Positions 28,735 to 37,806 of a stretch of 56,628 nt of DNA are shown here, piece after piece. The notes below the pieces were generated by a model. The model was not told the DNA's origin and made no database searches. It saw only the letters and a list, made by a program, of their open reading frames with translations. Within the stretch, counting starts at the first letter, position 1, and every line of letters starts with the position of its first letter. Source of the stretch: Loigolactobacillus rennini DSM 20253 (GTDB lineage: Bacteria > Bacillota > Bacilli > Lactobacillales > Lactobacillaceae); NCBI RefSeq assembly GCF_001436505.1, contig NZ_AYYI01000007.1, forward strand, positions 1-56,628, written 5' to 3'. Both the position numbers and the translations under genes were made by a program.

Positions 28735-30141
28735 ATGCAAAACAGAGTCCAAGGATCATGTACAACAGTTTTAGTCGGTAAAAATGCCTCCATTGATGGT
28801 TCTACGATTATTTCGCGAAACGATGATGGTCATGAAGCACTAGACCCTCAACGCTTTGACATTGTTAAACCAGAAGATCAACCACGCCATTATCAGTCAG
28901 TTCTTAGTGGGGTTAAAATTAAATTGCCAGATAACCCGCTAACTTATTCTTCAACGCCAAATGCCGTTTTAACAAGCGGGATTTGGCCGGCCGCTGGAAT
29001 TAACAGTGAAAATATTGCGATGTCAGCGACAGAAACCATTACCACTAATTCACAAACTTTAGGTATTGATCCGCTTGAAGCTGGTGGAATCGGTGAAGAA
29101 GACTTAGTGACTTTAGTGTTGCCTTACATTCATAGCGCTAAGGAAGGGGTGCAGCGCCTAGGGGCTTTATTAGAAAAATATGGTACTTATGAACCTAACG
29201 GGATTGCATTTTCGGATAAAGATGAAGTTTGGTGGTTAGAAACTATCGGTGGCCACCACTGGGCTGCGGTACGAATCCCAGACGATGCTTACGTTGTAGC
29301 ACCTAATCGGCGAAACATTGATCAATTTGACTTTGAATCTGAAGAAACATTGTGTTCAACAGATTTAAAAGAGCTTATTGAAACGTATCATTTAAATCCA
29401 GATCACGATGGCTATAATTTGCGGCATATTTTTGGTACTGCTTCCATTAAGGATACGGTTTATAATAATCCGCGGACTTGGTACGGTCAGCAATACTTCA
29501 ATCCAGAAATTAAGCATGAGCCAATGGAACAAGATTTACCATTTATTTGCCGGGCTAACCGTAAAATTTCGATTGAAGATGTTAAATTTGTTTTGAGTGC
29601 ACATTTTGAAAATACTAAGTATGATCCTTATGGTAATGGCACAGAAGTTGAAAAAACACTGTTCCGCCCAATTGGGATTAACCGGAACCATAACGTTCAT
29701 ATTTTACAAATTCGTAATGACGTTCCTGCAGAGATTGCGGGAATCCACTGGCTAGCTTATGGTGCGAACACCTTTAATGCAGTTGTACCATTTTATGCTA
29801 ATGTGCTTGACACCCCAAGCTGCTATAAGGATGCGACTGGCACCTTTGATTTAAACAATATGTACTGGTTAAGTTGCACAACGGCATTGTTAGGGGATAC
29901 AGACTATAATTTATACGTTGATTTGAAGAACACTTTTGAACTTGAAACCATGGCTGTTTTCCATAAGATTCAGCACGAAACAGACAAAGCAGTTGCTGGG
30001 CAGCAAGATGTGCACCAATTCTTGCAGGCAGCCAATGAGAAGTTAGCTAAAGAAGCTTTACAGTGGCAGACTAAGCTATTAGGTGACATGGTCGTTTTAG
30101 GCTCTGCTAACATGAAGTTGCGCTACAACTTAAATGATTAA
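28735..30141 (+). CDS. pepD: C69-family dipeptidase (PepD)
   Basis: A 468-residue Ntn-type peptidase of family C69. The catalytic Cys is C9 in [10 protein letters not shown], exposed after removal of the short N-terminal stretch or used in place. Then come [12 protein letters not shown], a central [13 protein letters not shown] block and [14 protein letters not shown]. In lactobacilli PepD enzymes hydrolyse a wide range of L-dipeptides in the cytoplasm, feeding amino acid supply. AAGGAAGTGG (28719-28728) precedes the ATG. It is monocistronic, with its own promoter and terminator. Confidence 0.9.
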   Translation: MQNRVQGSCTTVLVGKNASIDGSTIISRNDDGHEALDPQRFDIVKPEDQPRHYQSVLSGVKIKLPDNPLTYSSTPNAVLTSGIWPAAGINSENIAMSATETITTNSQTLGIDPLEAGGIGEEDLVTLVLPYIHSAKEGVQRLGALLEKYGTYEPNGIAFSDKDEVWWLETIGGHHWAAVRIPDDAYVVAPNRRNIDQFDFESEETLCSTDLKELIETYHLNPDHDGYNLRHIFGTASIKDTVYNNPRTWYGQQYFNPEIKHEPMEQDLPFICRANRKISIEDVKFVLSAHFENTKYDPYGNGTEVEKTLFRPIGINRNHNVHILQIRNDVPAEIAGIHWLAYGANTFNAVVPFYANVLDTPSCYKDATGTFDLNNMYWLSCTTALLGDTDYNLYVDLKNTFELETMAVFHKIQHETDKAVAGQQDVHQFLQAANEKLAKEALQWQTKLLGDMVVLGSANMKLRYNLND

Positions 30142-30179
30142 CCGTTTGGATGATTAGTTGTTAAATTAAGAGTTGAATC

Positions 30180-30246
30180 GGCACCAGAAAGATGAGCATG
30201 ACTGGCAGATTGTGAGTTGTGCTGAGCTTCTGGTGTCTTTTCATTT
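30180..30246 (+). terminator. Terminator after pepD
   Basis: A 10-bp stem (30180-30189 with 30228-30237) encloses further weak pairing, followed by TTTTCATTTT. Confidence 0.65.
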
Positions 30247-30334
30247 TAAATTTTACATTCGTTTGATGGCTATTTTAGTTGTTAATGGGTTATAGTGAAA
30301 TGTGTAAAGCCATGATAATTAAAGGAGAGATAGC

Positions 30335-31528
30335 ATGAAGTACGATTTTGAACACACCAATGGCACGAGATATGGTACAGGCTCTGGCAAGTGGCAAGCC
30401 ATTGAAGATACTTTACATAGTCGGCCACAAGACATCGTTCCGTTGTCTGTTGCCGATATGGAGTTTAAAACGGCACCGGAAATTGTGAATGGGGTAAAAG
30501 ATGCACTGGAAAATACAGTACTAGGGTATTATCAACCAACACCGGCGTATTACAAGGCAGTTGGGGATTGGATGAAAAACCGCCATCATTGGCAAATTAA
30601 GCCAGAATGGATTGTTAACACAGACGGCATCGTCCGGGCTTTTCATGTTGCAGTCCGCGCTTATACAAAGCCTGGTGAAGGAGTTATTTTGATGACGCCA
30701 GTTTATTATCCAATGTACCATGCCATTCAATATAATCAGCGCCAATTAGTTGAAAATCCGTTGATTGATGCTGGCGATCATTATGAAATTGATTGGGCTG
30801 ATTTTGAACAAAAATGTCAAGATCCTAACGTGACGATGTTTTTGATGTGCAGTCCGCATAATCCCGGGTCACGTCTATGGACAAAAGCAGAACAAGAAAA
30901 AATTTTTGCCATTTGCCAAGCCAACCATGTGTTAGTGGTTGTGGATGAAATTCATAATGATTTAGTGATGCCGGGACACCAGCATGTGATGTTCCCGACC
31001 ATTTCAAAAGCAGCAGAGCAAAATTGTGTTGTGATGACTGCACCGTCGAAAACGTTTAATTTAGCTGGTTTCCAGACTTCTAATATTATTATTCCAAATG
31101 AAAACTTGCGGCAGCAGTTTTTGGCTATTTTGTATCAAGGGACACCAGGACCAAATTGCAATTATTTAGGGTATAAAGCTTGTTATTACGCTTATACGCA
31201 AGGAGCTGCTTGGTTAGATCAATGCCTCCAAGTCATTCAACATAATTACCAGCTAGTCGCTGATTTTATGCAGCAGAATTTCCCGCAAATCAAAGTGTTT
31301 AAGCTGGAAGCGTCCTATTTACTGTGGATGAACTGGAATGGTTTAAATTTGGATTATAAAGAATTACAGCGAATTAACCAACAAGAGGCTAAATTATTTT
31401 TCGATGAAGGTGCAATGTTTGGTAAAGCAGCGCAAGGCTTTGAACGTTGGAATTTAGCTGAACCAACGCACTATGTTGAAGAAGCATTACAACGGATGAA
31501 ACAAGCTTATGCTAAATATGTTGATTAG
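30335..31528 (+). CDS. patB: PLP-dependent C-S lyase (MalY/PatB, cystathionine beta-lyase type)
   Basis: A 397-residue fold-type I PLP enzyme. SVADMEFKTAPEI (38-50), SPHNP (173-177), VVVDEIHNDL (201-210, D204) and the PLP lysine K239 in APSKTFNLAGF are in the order typical of MalY/PatB. These enzymes cleave cystathionine or cysteine conjugates to pyruvate, ammonia and a thiol, and can generate flavour sulfur compounds. The stretch after the HNP motif reads GSRLW where most family members have xGRVW. AAGGAGAGA precedes the ATG. It is monocistronic, with a terminator downstream. Confidence 0.88.
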   Translation: MKYDFEHTNGTRYGTGSGKWQAIEDTLHSRPQDIVPLSVADMEFKTAPEIVNGVKDALENTVLGYYQPTPAYYKAVGDWMKNRHHWQIKPEWIVNTDGIVRAFHVAVRAYTKPGEGVILMTPVYYPMYHAIQYNQRQLVENPLIDAGDHYEIDWADFEQKCQDPNVTMFLMCSPHNPGSRLWTKAEQEKIFAICQANHVLVVVDEIHNDLVMPGHQHVMFPTISKAAEQNCVVMTAPSKTFNLAGFQTSNIIIPNENLRQQFLAILYQGTPGPNCNYLGYKACYYAYTQGAAWLDQCLQVIQHNYQLVADFMQQNFPQIKVFKLEASYLLWMNWNGLNLDYKELQRINQQEAKLFFDEGAMFGKAAQGFERWNLAEPTHYVEEALQRMKQAYAKYVD

Positions 31529-31550
31529 ATGCAATGACTGAAATCAAAAA

Positions 31551-31597
31551 AACAGCTAACTCAGGTTTAATAAAACTGTGAGTTAGCTGTCTTTTTG
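31551..31597. terminator. Terminator between convergent patB and aldo-keto reductase
   Basis: AACAGCTAACTCA (31551-31563) pairs with TGAGTTAGCTGT (31579-31590), then CTTTTT. The A-rich left flank (AAAAAA) makes it usable on the minus strand too. Confidence 0.88.
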
Positions 31598-31624
31598 TAA
31601 TTGATTTAAACTAATAATAGTGGG

Positions 31625-32515
31625 TTAATCCCAAGTCTGAACAGCATCAACGTAAGCATTTGGCTTATGGCCAGCATGCCAAGCAAAATCTTTATACCAA
31701 AGGCTTCGCTGGCCTTTATCAAGTTGCTTGATCGTTGCCATGTCCTCAGTCGTCAGTGTGAAATCATTGATTTGACTATTCGCAACAATACGTTCAACAT
31801 GGGTAGATTTAGGAATGGTAATGACACCCATTTGCTTATCGAAGCGAAGAATGATTTGAGCAACAGATTTGTTATATTTAGTTGCCAGCTTTTTGATGGT
31901 AGGGTTGCTCAATGCTTCGCCACCACCTAATGGTGACCAAGCTTCCATCTGGATCCCTTTAAGATTCATGTAGGATAAAATGTCTTTTTCTTGGTTAATC
32001 GGATTAAATTCCATTTGGTTAATAGCCGGTGTGATATCACTATGAGCTAGTAAAGTTTTTGTATGTTCGATATCAAAATTAGAAATGCCAATGGCCCGAA
32101 CTCTGCCATCACGGTAGAGTTTTTCTAATGCTTTCCAAGTGTCGATGTACTTGTTATCCACTGGCCAGTGAATCAGGTAAAGATCAAGGTAAGAAAGCTG
32201 TAATTTTTGCAATGTTTTTTCAAAATTACGTAAGGTGCTGTCATACCCTTGATCGCCATTAAAAACTTTTGTTGTGATAAAGAGATCTTTACGGTTTAAG
32301 CCATTTTCTAAGATACCGCGTTTAATACCAGCGCCAACACCGGCTTGATTACCATACTGCTTAGCAGTGTCAATCAGCCGATAACCATGTTTAATGGCTT
32401 GTGCAACAGATTCTTCTGCTTGTTCATTAGCGGTTTTCCAAACGCCTAAACCTAATTTGGGCATTAAGACACCATTGTTAAGCTTAGTCGTTTCTTGTAA
32501 AATGCTATTTGCCAA
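31625..32515 (-). CDS. Aldo/keto reductase
   Basis: A 296-residue (alpha/beta)8-barrel NAD(P)H-dependent reductase of the 2,5-diketogluconate reductase type. The catalytic tetrad is D49, Y54 (DTAKQYGN), K83 (ITTKV) and H116 (LIHWP). Conserved GISNFD and IPKSTHVERI (cofactor phosphate binding) follow. It reduces carbonyl compounds in the cytoplasm; the substrate is unknown. TTG 32515 is preferred because AAAGGGTG lies six bases ahead; GTG 32524 overlaps that site. It is 85 bases downstream of the second ligase gene on the same strand, possibly one transcript. Confidence 0.88.
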   Translation of the reverse strand: MANSILQETTKLNNGVLMPKLGLGVWKTANEQAEESVAQAIKHGYRLIDTAKQYGNQAGVGAGIKRGILENGLNRKDLFITTKVFNGDQGYDSTLRNFEKTLQKLQLSYLDLYLIHWPVDNKYIDTWKALEKLYRDGRVRAIGISNFDIEHTKTLLAHSDITPAINQMEFNPINQEKDILSYMNLKGIQMEAWSPLGGGEALSNPTIKKLATKYNKSVAQIILRFDKQMGVITIPKSTHVERIVANSQINDFTLTTEDMATIKQLDKGQRSLWYKDFAWHAGHKPNAYVDAVQTWD

Positions 32516-32599
32516 TTTGCTCACCCTTTATTAATAAATTAGTCAGTCTAATGCTGACTAGCCTACATTTAGTTTAACACGATTCAAGTCTAATCGGGA

Positions 32600-33652
32600 T
32601 TACTTGGCTTCGTAGATAGCTAGTTTGCCTTGAACAATTTGTTCACACAAATCAGGGTAACTGATACCAGCTGCAGCTGCTTCCTGAGGTAATAAGGAAA
32701 GTGGTGTCATGCCAGGTAGTGAATTACCCTCAATGACATAGATGCCATTGTCATTCCAGAAAAAGTCGATCCGGCCATAATTGATTAAGCCTAGTACGGA
32801 CATGGTTTCAACAGCAATGGCTTGCATTTTCCGGTGAACATCATCTGGAATATCTGGTGGTGTTTGAAAGCCAGTTTGGTTTTCTTGAAATTTGTGTTCA
32901 AAATCATACCAGCCATCTTTGACAATAATTTCGATTGCAGGCATCGCGATTCCATTAACGACACCTAAAGAAAATTCTCGGCCTTTGATGTATTCTTCAA
33001 TGACTACTTCATCGTCAAAACGAAAAGCATCAGGTAACGCTGTTTCGAGTTCTTTTTGATTGTGGACGATCTGCATCCCAATACTAGAGCCACCATTTGA
33101 AGGTTTAACCACCGCCGGGAAGTCAAAAGGCAGTTGTGGCGTGGTTTTACCTTGTTTGACTGCTACATAACCAGCAGTTTTAATCTGATTATGTAACAAT
33201 AATTCTTTCGAGATTTTTTTATCCATGGTGACACCAGAAGCTAAAGGCCCGCTTCCTGTATAGCGGATATCAAAAAGATCAAAAACAGCTTGTACTTTCC
33301 CGTTTTCACCATCTTCGCCGTGTAAAGCTAAGAAAACCATGTCAGCTGCCCGGCAAATTTTGAGTACATTTTTGCCAAATAAGCCTTTAGTGCCATCTTT
33401 TCTCAGGGCATTGATAGTTTGATCGGTTAAAATTTCATCACTAATGGCATAGCCAAGTGACTTTGTTGTTGCGGCGTCCCGCTGAAAAACTTCATCGACG
33501 GTTTTAACATCATGTAAATCATCACCTAAGAACAGATCGATTAACACAGCTGCGTGGCCTTTTTCCCGCAGTGCGTTAGTAATCATGGCACCCGATGACA
33601 ACGAAACATTACGTTCTGGGCTGCGTCCACCCGCGAGTACAACAATTTTCAT
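32600..33652 (-). CDS. ddl2: D-Ala-D-Ala/D-Lac ligase family protein with Phe at the specificity position
   Basis: A 350-residue ATP-grasp ligase. Visible are [14 protein letters not shown] (7-21), [12 protein letters not shown] (110-121), [11 protein letters not shown] (182-192), and WYDFEHKF (248-255), followed by [15 protein letters not shown]. In E. coli DdlB the matching loop ends KY216; here it is K254-F255 (codon on the minus strand at 32888-32890). In lactobacilli and Leuconostoc, Phe at this site marks ligases that make D-Ala-D-Lac and give intrinsic vancomycin resistance. GGAGG precedes the ATG. The subfamily is shorter and distinct from the ligase next to murF. Confidence 0.87.
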   Translation of the reverse strand: MKIVVLAGGRSPERNVSLSSGAMITNALREKGHAAVLIDLFLGDDLHDVKTVDEVFQRDAATTKSLGYAISDEILTDQTINALRKDGTKGLFGKNVLKICRAADMVFLALHGEDGENGKVQAVFDLFDIRYTGSGPLASGVTMDKKISKELLLHNQIKTAGYVAVKQGKTTPQLPFDFPAVVKPSNGGSSIGMQIVHNQKELETALPDAFRFDDEVVIEEYIKGREFSLGVVNGIAMPAIEIIVKDGWYDFEHKFQENQTGFQTPPDIPDDVHRKMQAIAVETMSVLGLINYGRIDFFWNDNGIYVIEGNSLPGMTPLSLLPQEAAAAGISYPDLCEQIVQGKLAIYEAK

Positions 33653-33913
33653 AATTAAGCCTCCGTATTATATTGAACCTAAAGTTTACCACAAAAACGC
33701 AGCAAGCGGTAGTTGCAAGCGCTTATTTGTTAAAATTTGACATTCACTGTGTTTTGTTTTATTTCTGGCACAGTTTCATGCAGGGGTGCTTAAAATTTGC
33801 TAAAATAAAAGTGTGGTATTGTCTAAGTAACAGCTGCTATTATTTTAACAAAACAAATGAGCTAAAAACAATTTTATACTAAGCTTTAATTTGAAGGAGG
33901 GAGTAATGCATCA

Positions 33914-34276
33914 GTGATTTATGGTGTGGGAATTGATATTACAGATATTGCGCGGATTAAAGCTGCGCAAAAGCGAAATTCACGTTTTAAACGGCGAATT
34001 TTAACTCAGGCTGAGTTGGCAGTTTATGAAACTTTAACCGCAAAGCGGCAAGCTGAATATTTAGCAGGGCGTTTTTCAGTTAAAGAATCTTTTAGTAAAG
34101 CGTTAGGAACAGGTTTTCGCAATCTCAGTTTTTTAGAGATTGAAGTTTTAGATAATGCCAACGGACAACCACTTGCCACAAAAAGCCCTTTTTCTGGTCG
34201 AGTGCTGATTTCAATTTCACACACCAAAACGTTGGTTATGACAGAAGTTATTTTAGAAAGAAGAATGAACGAATGA
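33914..34276 (+). CDS. acpS: Holo-[acyl-carrier-protein] synthase
   Basis: A 120-residue phosphopantetheinyl transferase. The magnesium ligands are D8 (GVGIDITD) and the Glu in RFSVKESFSKALG (about residue 58). ISISHT near the C-terminus is also typical. It loads phosphopantetheine onto acyl carrier protein. It starts with GTG 33914, 11 bases after GAAGGAGGGA (33893-33902). Between them ATG CAT CAG TGA (33906-33917) forms a three-codon frame whose stop overlaps the GTG. Its last codons overlap alr (ATGA at 34273-34276). The 260-base gap before it holds only the divergent ddl2 start region and no convincing gene. Confidence 0.93.
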   Translation: MIYGVGIDITDIARIKAAQKRNSRFKRRILTQAELAVYETLTAKRQAEYLAGRFSVKESFSKALGTGFRNLSFLEIEVLDNANGQPLATKSPFSGRVLISISHTKTLVMTEVILERRMNE

Positions 34277-35400
34277 TTAGTGGGACACATCGCCCAGCAC
34301 AAATAATCATTGATCGCCAAGCCATTAAAACAAACATTCAAACAGCTATTGCCCATTTACCAGCGCATACTGAGTTGTGGGCAGTAGTTAAGGCCAACGC
34401 TTACGGTCATGGATTGCTGCAAGTAGCAGCAACGGCTAGTCATGCGGGCGCCACTGGCTTTTGTGTTGCCATTTTGGATGAAGCATTGGCATTACGCCAA
34501 GCTGGTTTTACGGAACCGATTTTAGTTTTAGGTATCACTAGTCCAGAATATGCCAGTCTGGCTGCTACTCAAACAATTTCGTTAACTGTGGGTTCGCAAG
34601 CCTGGTTGACGGCAGCTTTAGCGCAATTAGCTAAAGCTCCTGCTGCAAATCCCCTAAAAATTCATTTTGCTGTTGACAGCGGGATGGGGCGAATTGGGTT
34701 TCGTGAACCAACAGCGCTAGCAATGGCGGAAAAAATGGTTCGGCAACATTCGCAACTTGAGTTAACTGGCTTGTATACTCACTTTGCCACAGCTGATGAA
34801 GCAGATTCAGCCTATTTTAAACAACAAGTACACCACTTTAAGCAATTTAAAAAGGCTTTAAAAACGTTGCCGCGTTATGTGCATGTTGCCAATTCTGCTA
34901 CTAGTTTATGGCACCAAGCTTGTGCTGGTAATTTAGTCCGACTTGGCGTTGCCTTATACGGTCTGAATCCTTCTGGTAGTGATCAAGCACTACCTTACCC
35001 GCTGCAACCAGCACTGAATTTAGAAACAGAATTAGTATTTGTTAAACAAGTGACAGCTGGGAGTAAAATTGGCTATGGTGCAACTTATCAAGCAAGTCAA
35101 ACAGAATGGATTGGAACGGTGCCTTTAGGCTATGCAGATGGCTGGCAGCGGCGGTTGCAAGGCTTTCATGTACTGGTAGCAGGTCAATTTTGTGAAATTG
35201 TTGGCCGCATTTGTATGGATCAATTTATGATTCGCTTGCCCCAAAAATTTCCGGTGGGCACAAAAGTGACGTTGATCGGGCAAAATGGTGGCCAAACAAT
35301 AAGTTTACAAGACGTGGCTAATTTTGCTAAGACGATTCATTATGAAATTGCTTGTAACTTCACTGATCGTTTACCACGTGTTTATTTGCCGGAAAACTAA
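34273..35400 (+). CDS. alr: Alanine racemase
   Basis: A 375-residue fold-type III PLP enzyme that interconverts L- and D-alanine for cell-wall synthesis. The PLP lysine is K40 in VVKANAYGHG. GYGATY (the catalytic-tyrosine segment, about residue 264), GYADGWQR and GRICMDQFM follow. The start overlaps the acpS stop by four bases. Many lactobacilli and bacilli show the same order acpS-alr-mazE-mazF. Its product feeds the ligases at 21534-22610 and 32600-33652. Confidence 0.96.
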   Translation: MISGTHRPAQIIIDRQAIKTNIQTAIAHLPAHTELWAVVKANAYGHGLLQVAATASHAGATGFCVAILDEALALRQAGFTEPILVLGITSPEYASLAATQTISLTVGSQAWLTAALAQLAKAPAANPLKIHFAVDSGMGRIGFREPTALAMAEKMVRQHSQLELTGLYTHFATADEADSAYFKQQVHHFKQFKKALKTLPRYVHVANSATSLWHQACAGNLVRLGVALYGLNPSGSDQALPYPLQPALNLETELVFVKQVTAGSKIGYGATYQASQTEWIGTVPLGYADGWQRRLQGFHVLVAGQFCEIVGRICMDQFMIRLPQKFPVGTKVTLIGQNGGQTISLQDVANFAKTIHYEIACNFTDRLPRVYLPEN

Positions 35401-35492
35401 TCACTACCCAAATTGTCTTTTATTTCACGAGTTAGCGTGGTATTATGATAGGGATAATATCTTGTATTGATGAGCTTATGGGGGTCATAGCA

Positions 35493-35747
35493 GTGAAAAT
35501 GAAAACAAAGCAGCGCTTAGCAGCAACTTGTGATCAATCGACATTGGCCAAGGTTGATTTGTTTTGTGATTATTATGGAATCAGTGAAAATGACTTAGCA
35601 GATGATGCCACAATCGCTTTTCTTAAAGCACACCAATCAAAGTTAGATACACTTGCACATGGATATGTGGAGATGGCATCTTTAAATACAGAAATTGCTG
35701 CTGAATTCTGCAATTGTGAAGAAGAGGCCGCACTCCACATCCGTTAA
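35493..35747 (+). CDS. mazE: MazE-like antitoxin / small regulator upstream of mazF
   Basis: An 84-residue protein with an N-terminal ribbon-helix-like stretch (KQRLAATCDQSTLAKVDLFCDYYG) and an acidic C-terminal half. This fits the antitoxin partner of MazF, although sequence similarity is low across the family. GTG 35493 follows ATGGGGGT (35478-35485); ATG 35499 is the alternative. It lies between alr and mazF, with a 29-base gap to mazF. Confidence 0.65.
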   Translation: MKMKTKQRLAATCDQSTLAKVDLFCDYYGISENDLADDATIAFLKAHQSKLDTLAHGYVEMASLNTEIAAEFCNCEEEAALHIR

Positions 35748-35776
35748 TTTAACGGGGATCAGTTAGGAGGCGTCTA

Positions 35777-36133
35777 TTGGAGCCAGTTGTTAAGCGTGGT
35801 GATATTTTTTTTGCCGATCTTTCACCGGTAGTGGGGTCTGAACAAGGTGGCATGCGGCCCGTACTGGTTATACAAAATAATATCGGCAATCATTACAGCC
35901 CAACAGTTATTGTTGCGGCAATCACTGCCAAAATTCAGAAACCAAAAATGCCGACCCATGTTGGCATTAAAGCACGTCAGACTGGAATTGAAAAAGATTC
36001 CGTCATTTTGTTAGAGCAGATTCGAACGATTGATAAACAACGTTTACGGGATAAAGTAACTCATTTGAGTGATGCTGTGATGGCTCATGTTGGGGAAGCT
36101 TTAGCCGTCAGTGTTGGACTTAAAAATTTATAA
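35777..36133 (+). CDS. mazF: MazF-type endoribonuclease toxin
   Basis: A 118-residue PemK/MazF toxin. It opens [31 protein letters not shown], the signature with catalytic Arg and the GSEQGG loop, followed by [10 protein letters not shown], and ends SVGLKNL. It cleaves mRNA at short sequence motifs in the cytoplasm when freed from its antitoxin. It starts with TTG 35777 after TAGGAGG (35764-35770). This chromosomal pair downstream of alr is conserved in Firmicutes and is probably a stress regulator rather than a plasmid-type addiction module. Confidence 0.93.
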   Translation: MEPVVKRGDIFFADLSPVVGSEQGGMRPVLVIQNNIGNHYSPTVIVAAITAKIQKPKMPTHVGIKARQTGIEKDSVILLEQIRTIDKQRLRDKVTHLSDAVMAHVGEALAVSVGLKNL

Positions 36134-36186
36134 AGATCCCATTTATTATTGCTTGTACATATATTCTTGCAATTATTGTCAACATT

Positions 36187-36225
36187 AAAAACGTGTCGTC
36201 GGCTGTAACCTGACGACACGTTTTA
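36187..36225. terminator. Bidirectional terminator between mazF and the CBS gene
   Basis: AAAACGTGTCGTC (36188-36200) pairs perfectly with GACGACACGTTTT (36212-36224), flanked by A-rich and T-rich stretches for both directions. Confidence 0.92.
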
Positions 36226-36236
36226 TATAGTGTACT

Positions 36237-36872
36237 TTATTCAGTTCGTAAATCTTCGACTACTGGAACCAAAAAACCTTTTCGTTGTAGATGGTCGATT
36301 ATTTTTTGTAGCATTTCCGGTGTAACGCTAGTTGGTAATGTGATTAAAATTTGCTGTTTTTGCTGTTGTGTTAAATTAAATGTCATGCAGTTTATAATGG
36401 TTGTGTAGCGGGAAATTAATTTCGTTAGACTAGGTAATGTTTCTTGTGTCTGTGTCGCCGTAATGTTTAGGACGAAACCACCCCGATTGATGTTCCAAGA
36501 TTGTGCCAAAAATGTCATGAGATGGTTGTGGGTTAAAATACCATAAAAATAATTTTGTTGATCTAACACTGCAATATAGGGTAAATCTTTAATGGTAAAA
36601 AAGACTTTAAAAAAAGGTGCGTCTAACGGAATAAACTTAGTTGCGTTCTTCAAAAGGTGGGTGACAGGGATATCCATAGCTCCGCCACGTGCTTTGTGCC
36701 GGTACAGATGTAATTTATAAATATTACCGCGGAATATTTGCCCAGAACGATCAAGAATTGGCACACAGCGGTAACCGGTGTCTTCTAAAATGGTTAAAGC
36801 TTGAGCTAATGTGGTGGATTCTTTAACCGTTGTCAATTGAGCTTTAGGTTGGATAAGCGATTTTAAAAGCAT
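36237..36872 (-). CDS. CBS-pair protein with C-terminal ACT-like domain
   Basis: A 211-residue cytoplasmic protein. Two CBS motifs fill residues 1-125 (TLAQALTILEDTGYRCVPILDRSG and FFKVFFTIKDLPYIAVLDQQNYFYGILTHNHL). A beta-alpha region resembling an ACT domain follows from about 131. This order is found in AcuB-like proteins and in Listeria CbpA, a cyclic-di-AMP binding protein. Ligand binding here is inferred only. GGAGGAAATT precedes the ATG on the minus strand. It is divergent from the methyltransferase gene. Confidence 0.72.
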   Translation of the reverse strand: MLLKSLIQPKAQLTTVKESTTLAQALTILEDTGYRCVPILDRSGQIFRGNIYKLHLYRHKARGGAMDIPVTHLLKNATKFIPLDAPFFKVFFTIKDLPYIAVLDQQNYFYGILTHNHLMTFLAQSWNINRGGFVLNITATQTQETLPSLTKLISRYTTIINCMTFNLTQQQKQQILITLPTSVTPEMLQKIIDHLQRKGFLVPVVEDLRTE

Positions 36873-37018
36873 AATTTCCTCCAGATTAAATCATTCTCAT
36901 TTATACGCATCTTATCATAACCTATTTTACTAGTACTGGGGAATACCATGATGAGAAAATGTTAATTTTATTGGCTGAAAATTTTATGAAAGATATCTTT
37001 AAGGAAAGCAGGAATGGC

Positions 37019-37693
37019 ATGCGAAACGAAATGATGCGGCGACCAATTATTAAACCAGCAGTATTAGAATTTTTGCGGCATAAAACACCACCATTACCCG
37101 GTCAGCTTGGTGCGCTTGAGAAACAAGCACACGAAAAAGGCATTCCAATCATTCCTCACGAAACGGTAACCTTTATGCAGACGCTATTTAATTTAAAGCA
37201 GCCGCGCATGGTGTTGGAAATTGGAACTGCAATTGGCTTTTCAGCTAGTCTATTTGCAACTTGTATGGGACCGACTGGCCGGGTGGTCACCATTGATCGT
37301 TATCCGTTAATGGTGTCCCGGGCACAACAAAACATCAAAACCTTAGGCCTAAAGAAGCAAATTAAAATTATTGCTGGGGATGCGGCGACAGTTCTACCAA
37401 CTTTAAACTTACAATGTGATTTTATTTTTATGGATAGCGCCAAGGCAAAGTATTTGGCTTTTTTACCAGACTGTTTACGTTTATTAAAAACAGATGGCGT
37501 TTTATTAATTGATGATATTTTCCAGGGTGGAACCATTTTACAGCCAGAAAATTGTATTCCAAGACGAAACCGCGCGATTCATCGTAACTTAAATGCATTA
37601 TTAGAACATGTTTTTAACGCGACTACGCTAAGTGCAACCATTTTGCCTTTAGGCGATGGCATTCTAATGATTACGAAGCAGCAAACTGACTAA
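37019..37693 (+). CDS. trmR: SAM-dependent O-methyltransferase (TrmR/YrrM-like)
   Basis: A 225-residue class I methyltransferase. SAM motif I is VLEIGTAIGFSASL, and FIFMDSAKAKY and LLIDDIFQGG carry the metal-binding acidic residues. The overall alignment is with Bacillus YrrM (TrmR), which methylates 5-hydroxyuridine at the wobble position of tRNA. ATG 37019 is preferred because AGCAGG (37007-37012) precedes it; the frame is open further upstream. A DUF-type methyltransferase with another substrate is the alternative. Confidence 0.8.
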   Translation: MRNEMMRRPIIKPAVLEFLRHKTPPLPGQLGALEKQAHEKGIPIIPHETVTFMQTLFNLKQPRMVLEIGTAIGFSASLFATCMGPTGRVVTIDRYPLMVSRAQQNIKTLGLKKQIKIIAGDAATVLPTLNLQCDFIFMDSAKAKYLAFLPDCLRLLKTDGVLLIDDIFQGGTILQPENCIPRRNRAIHRNLNALLEHVFNATTLSATILPLGDGILMITKQQTD

Positions 37694-37702
37694 CTATAAT
37701 AA

Positions 37703-37798
37703 AAAACGTGCGCCAGACAATTACCCAATGACATGTTTACCTACTGCTTAATTGCGGTAGAGAACTAAATGAATGAGTAGTGCCTGTACGCACGTTTT
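37703..37798. terminator. Long bidirectional stem-loop between trmR and ldt
   Basis: AAAACGTGCG (37703-37712) and CGCACGTTTT (37789-37798) are perfectly complementary, 76 bases apart. A second hairpin (CTACTGC/GCGGTAG, 37741-37760) is nested between. This unusual branched form lies between two convergent genes. Confidence 0.65.
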
Positions 37799-37806
37799 AC
37801 TATTTA

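Noticed and set aside
28735-30141. PepD as a VanX-like D,D-dipeptidase partner of the second ligase
   Set aside because: PepD is a C69 Ntn peptidase for L-dipeptides, unrelated to zinc-dependent VanX, with its own promoter on the other strand.
33713-33727. cre-like sequence before ddl2 (TTGCAAGCGCTTATT)
   Set aside because: It fails at least one strict consensus base and is not placed at a clear promoter.
33673-33882. 69-codon open frame between ddl2 and acpS
   Set aside because: No ribosome site, no recognisable protein character, and it lies over the divergent control region.
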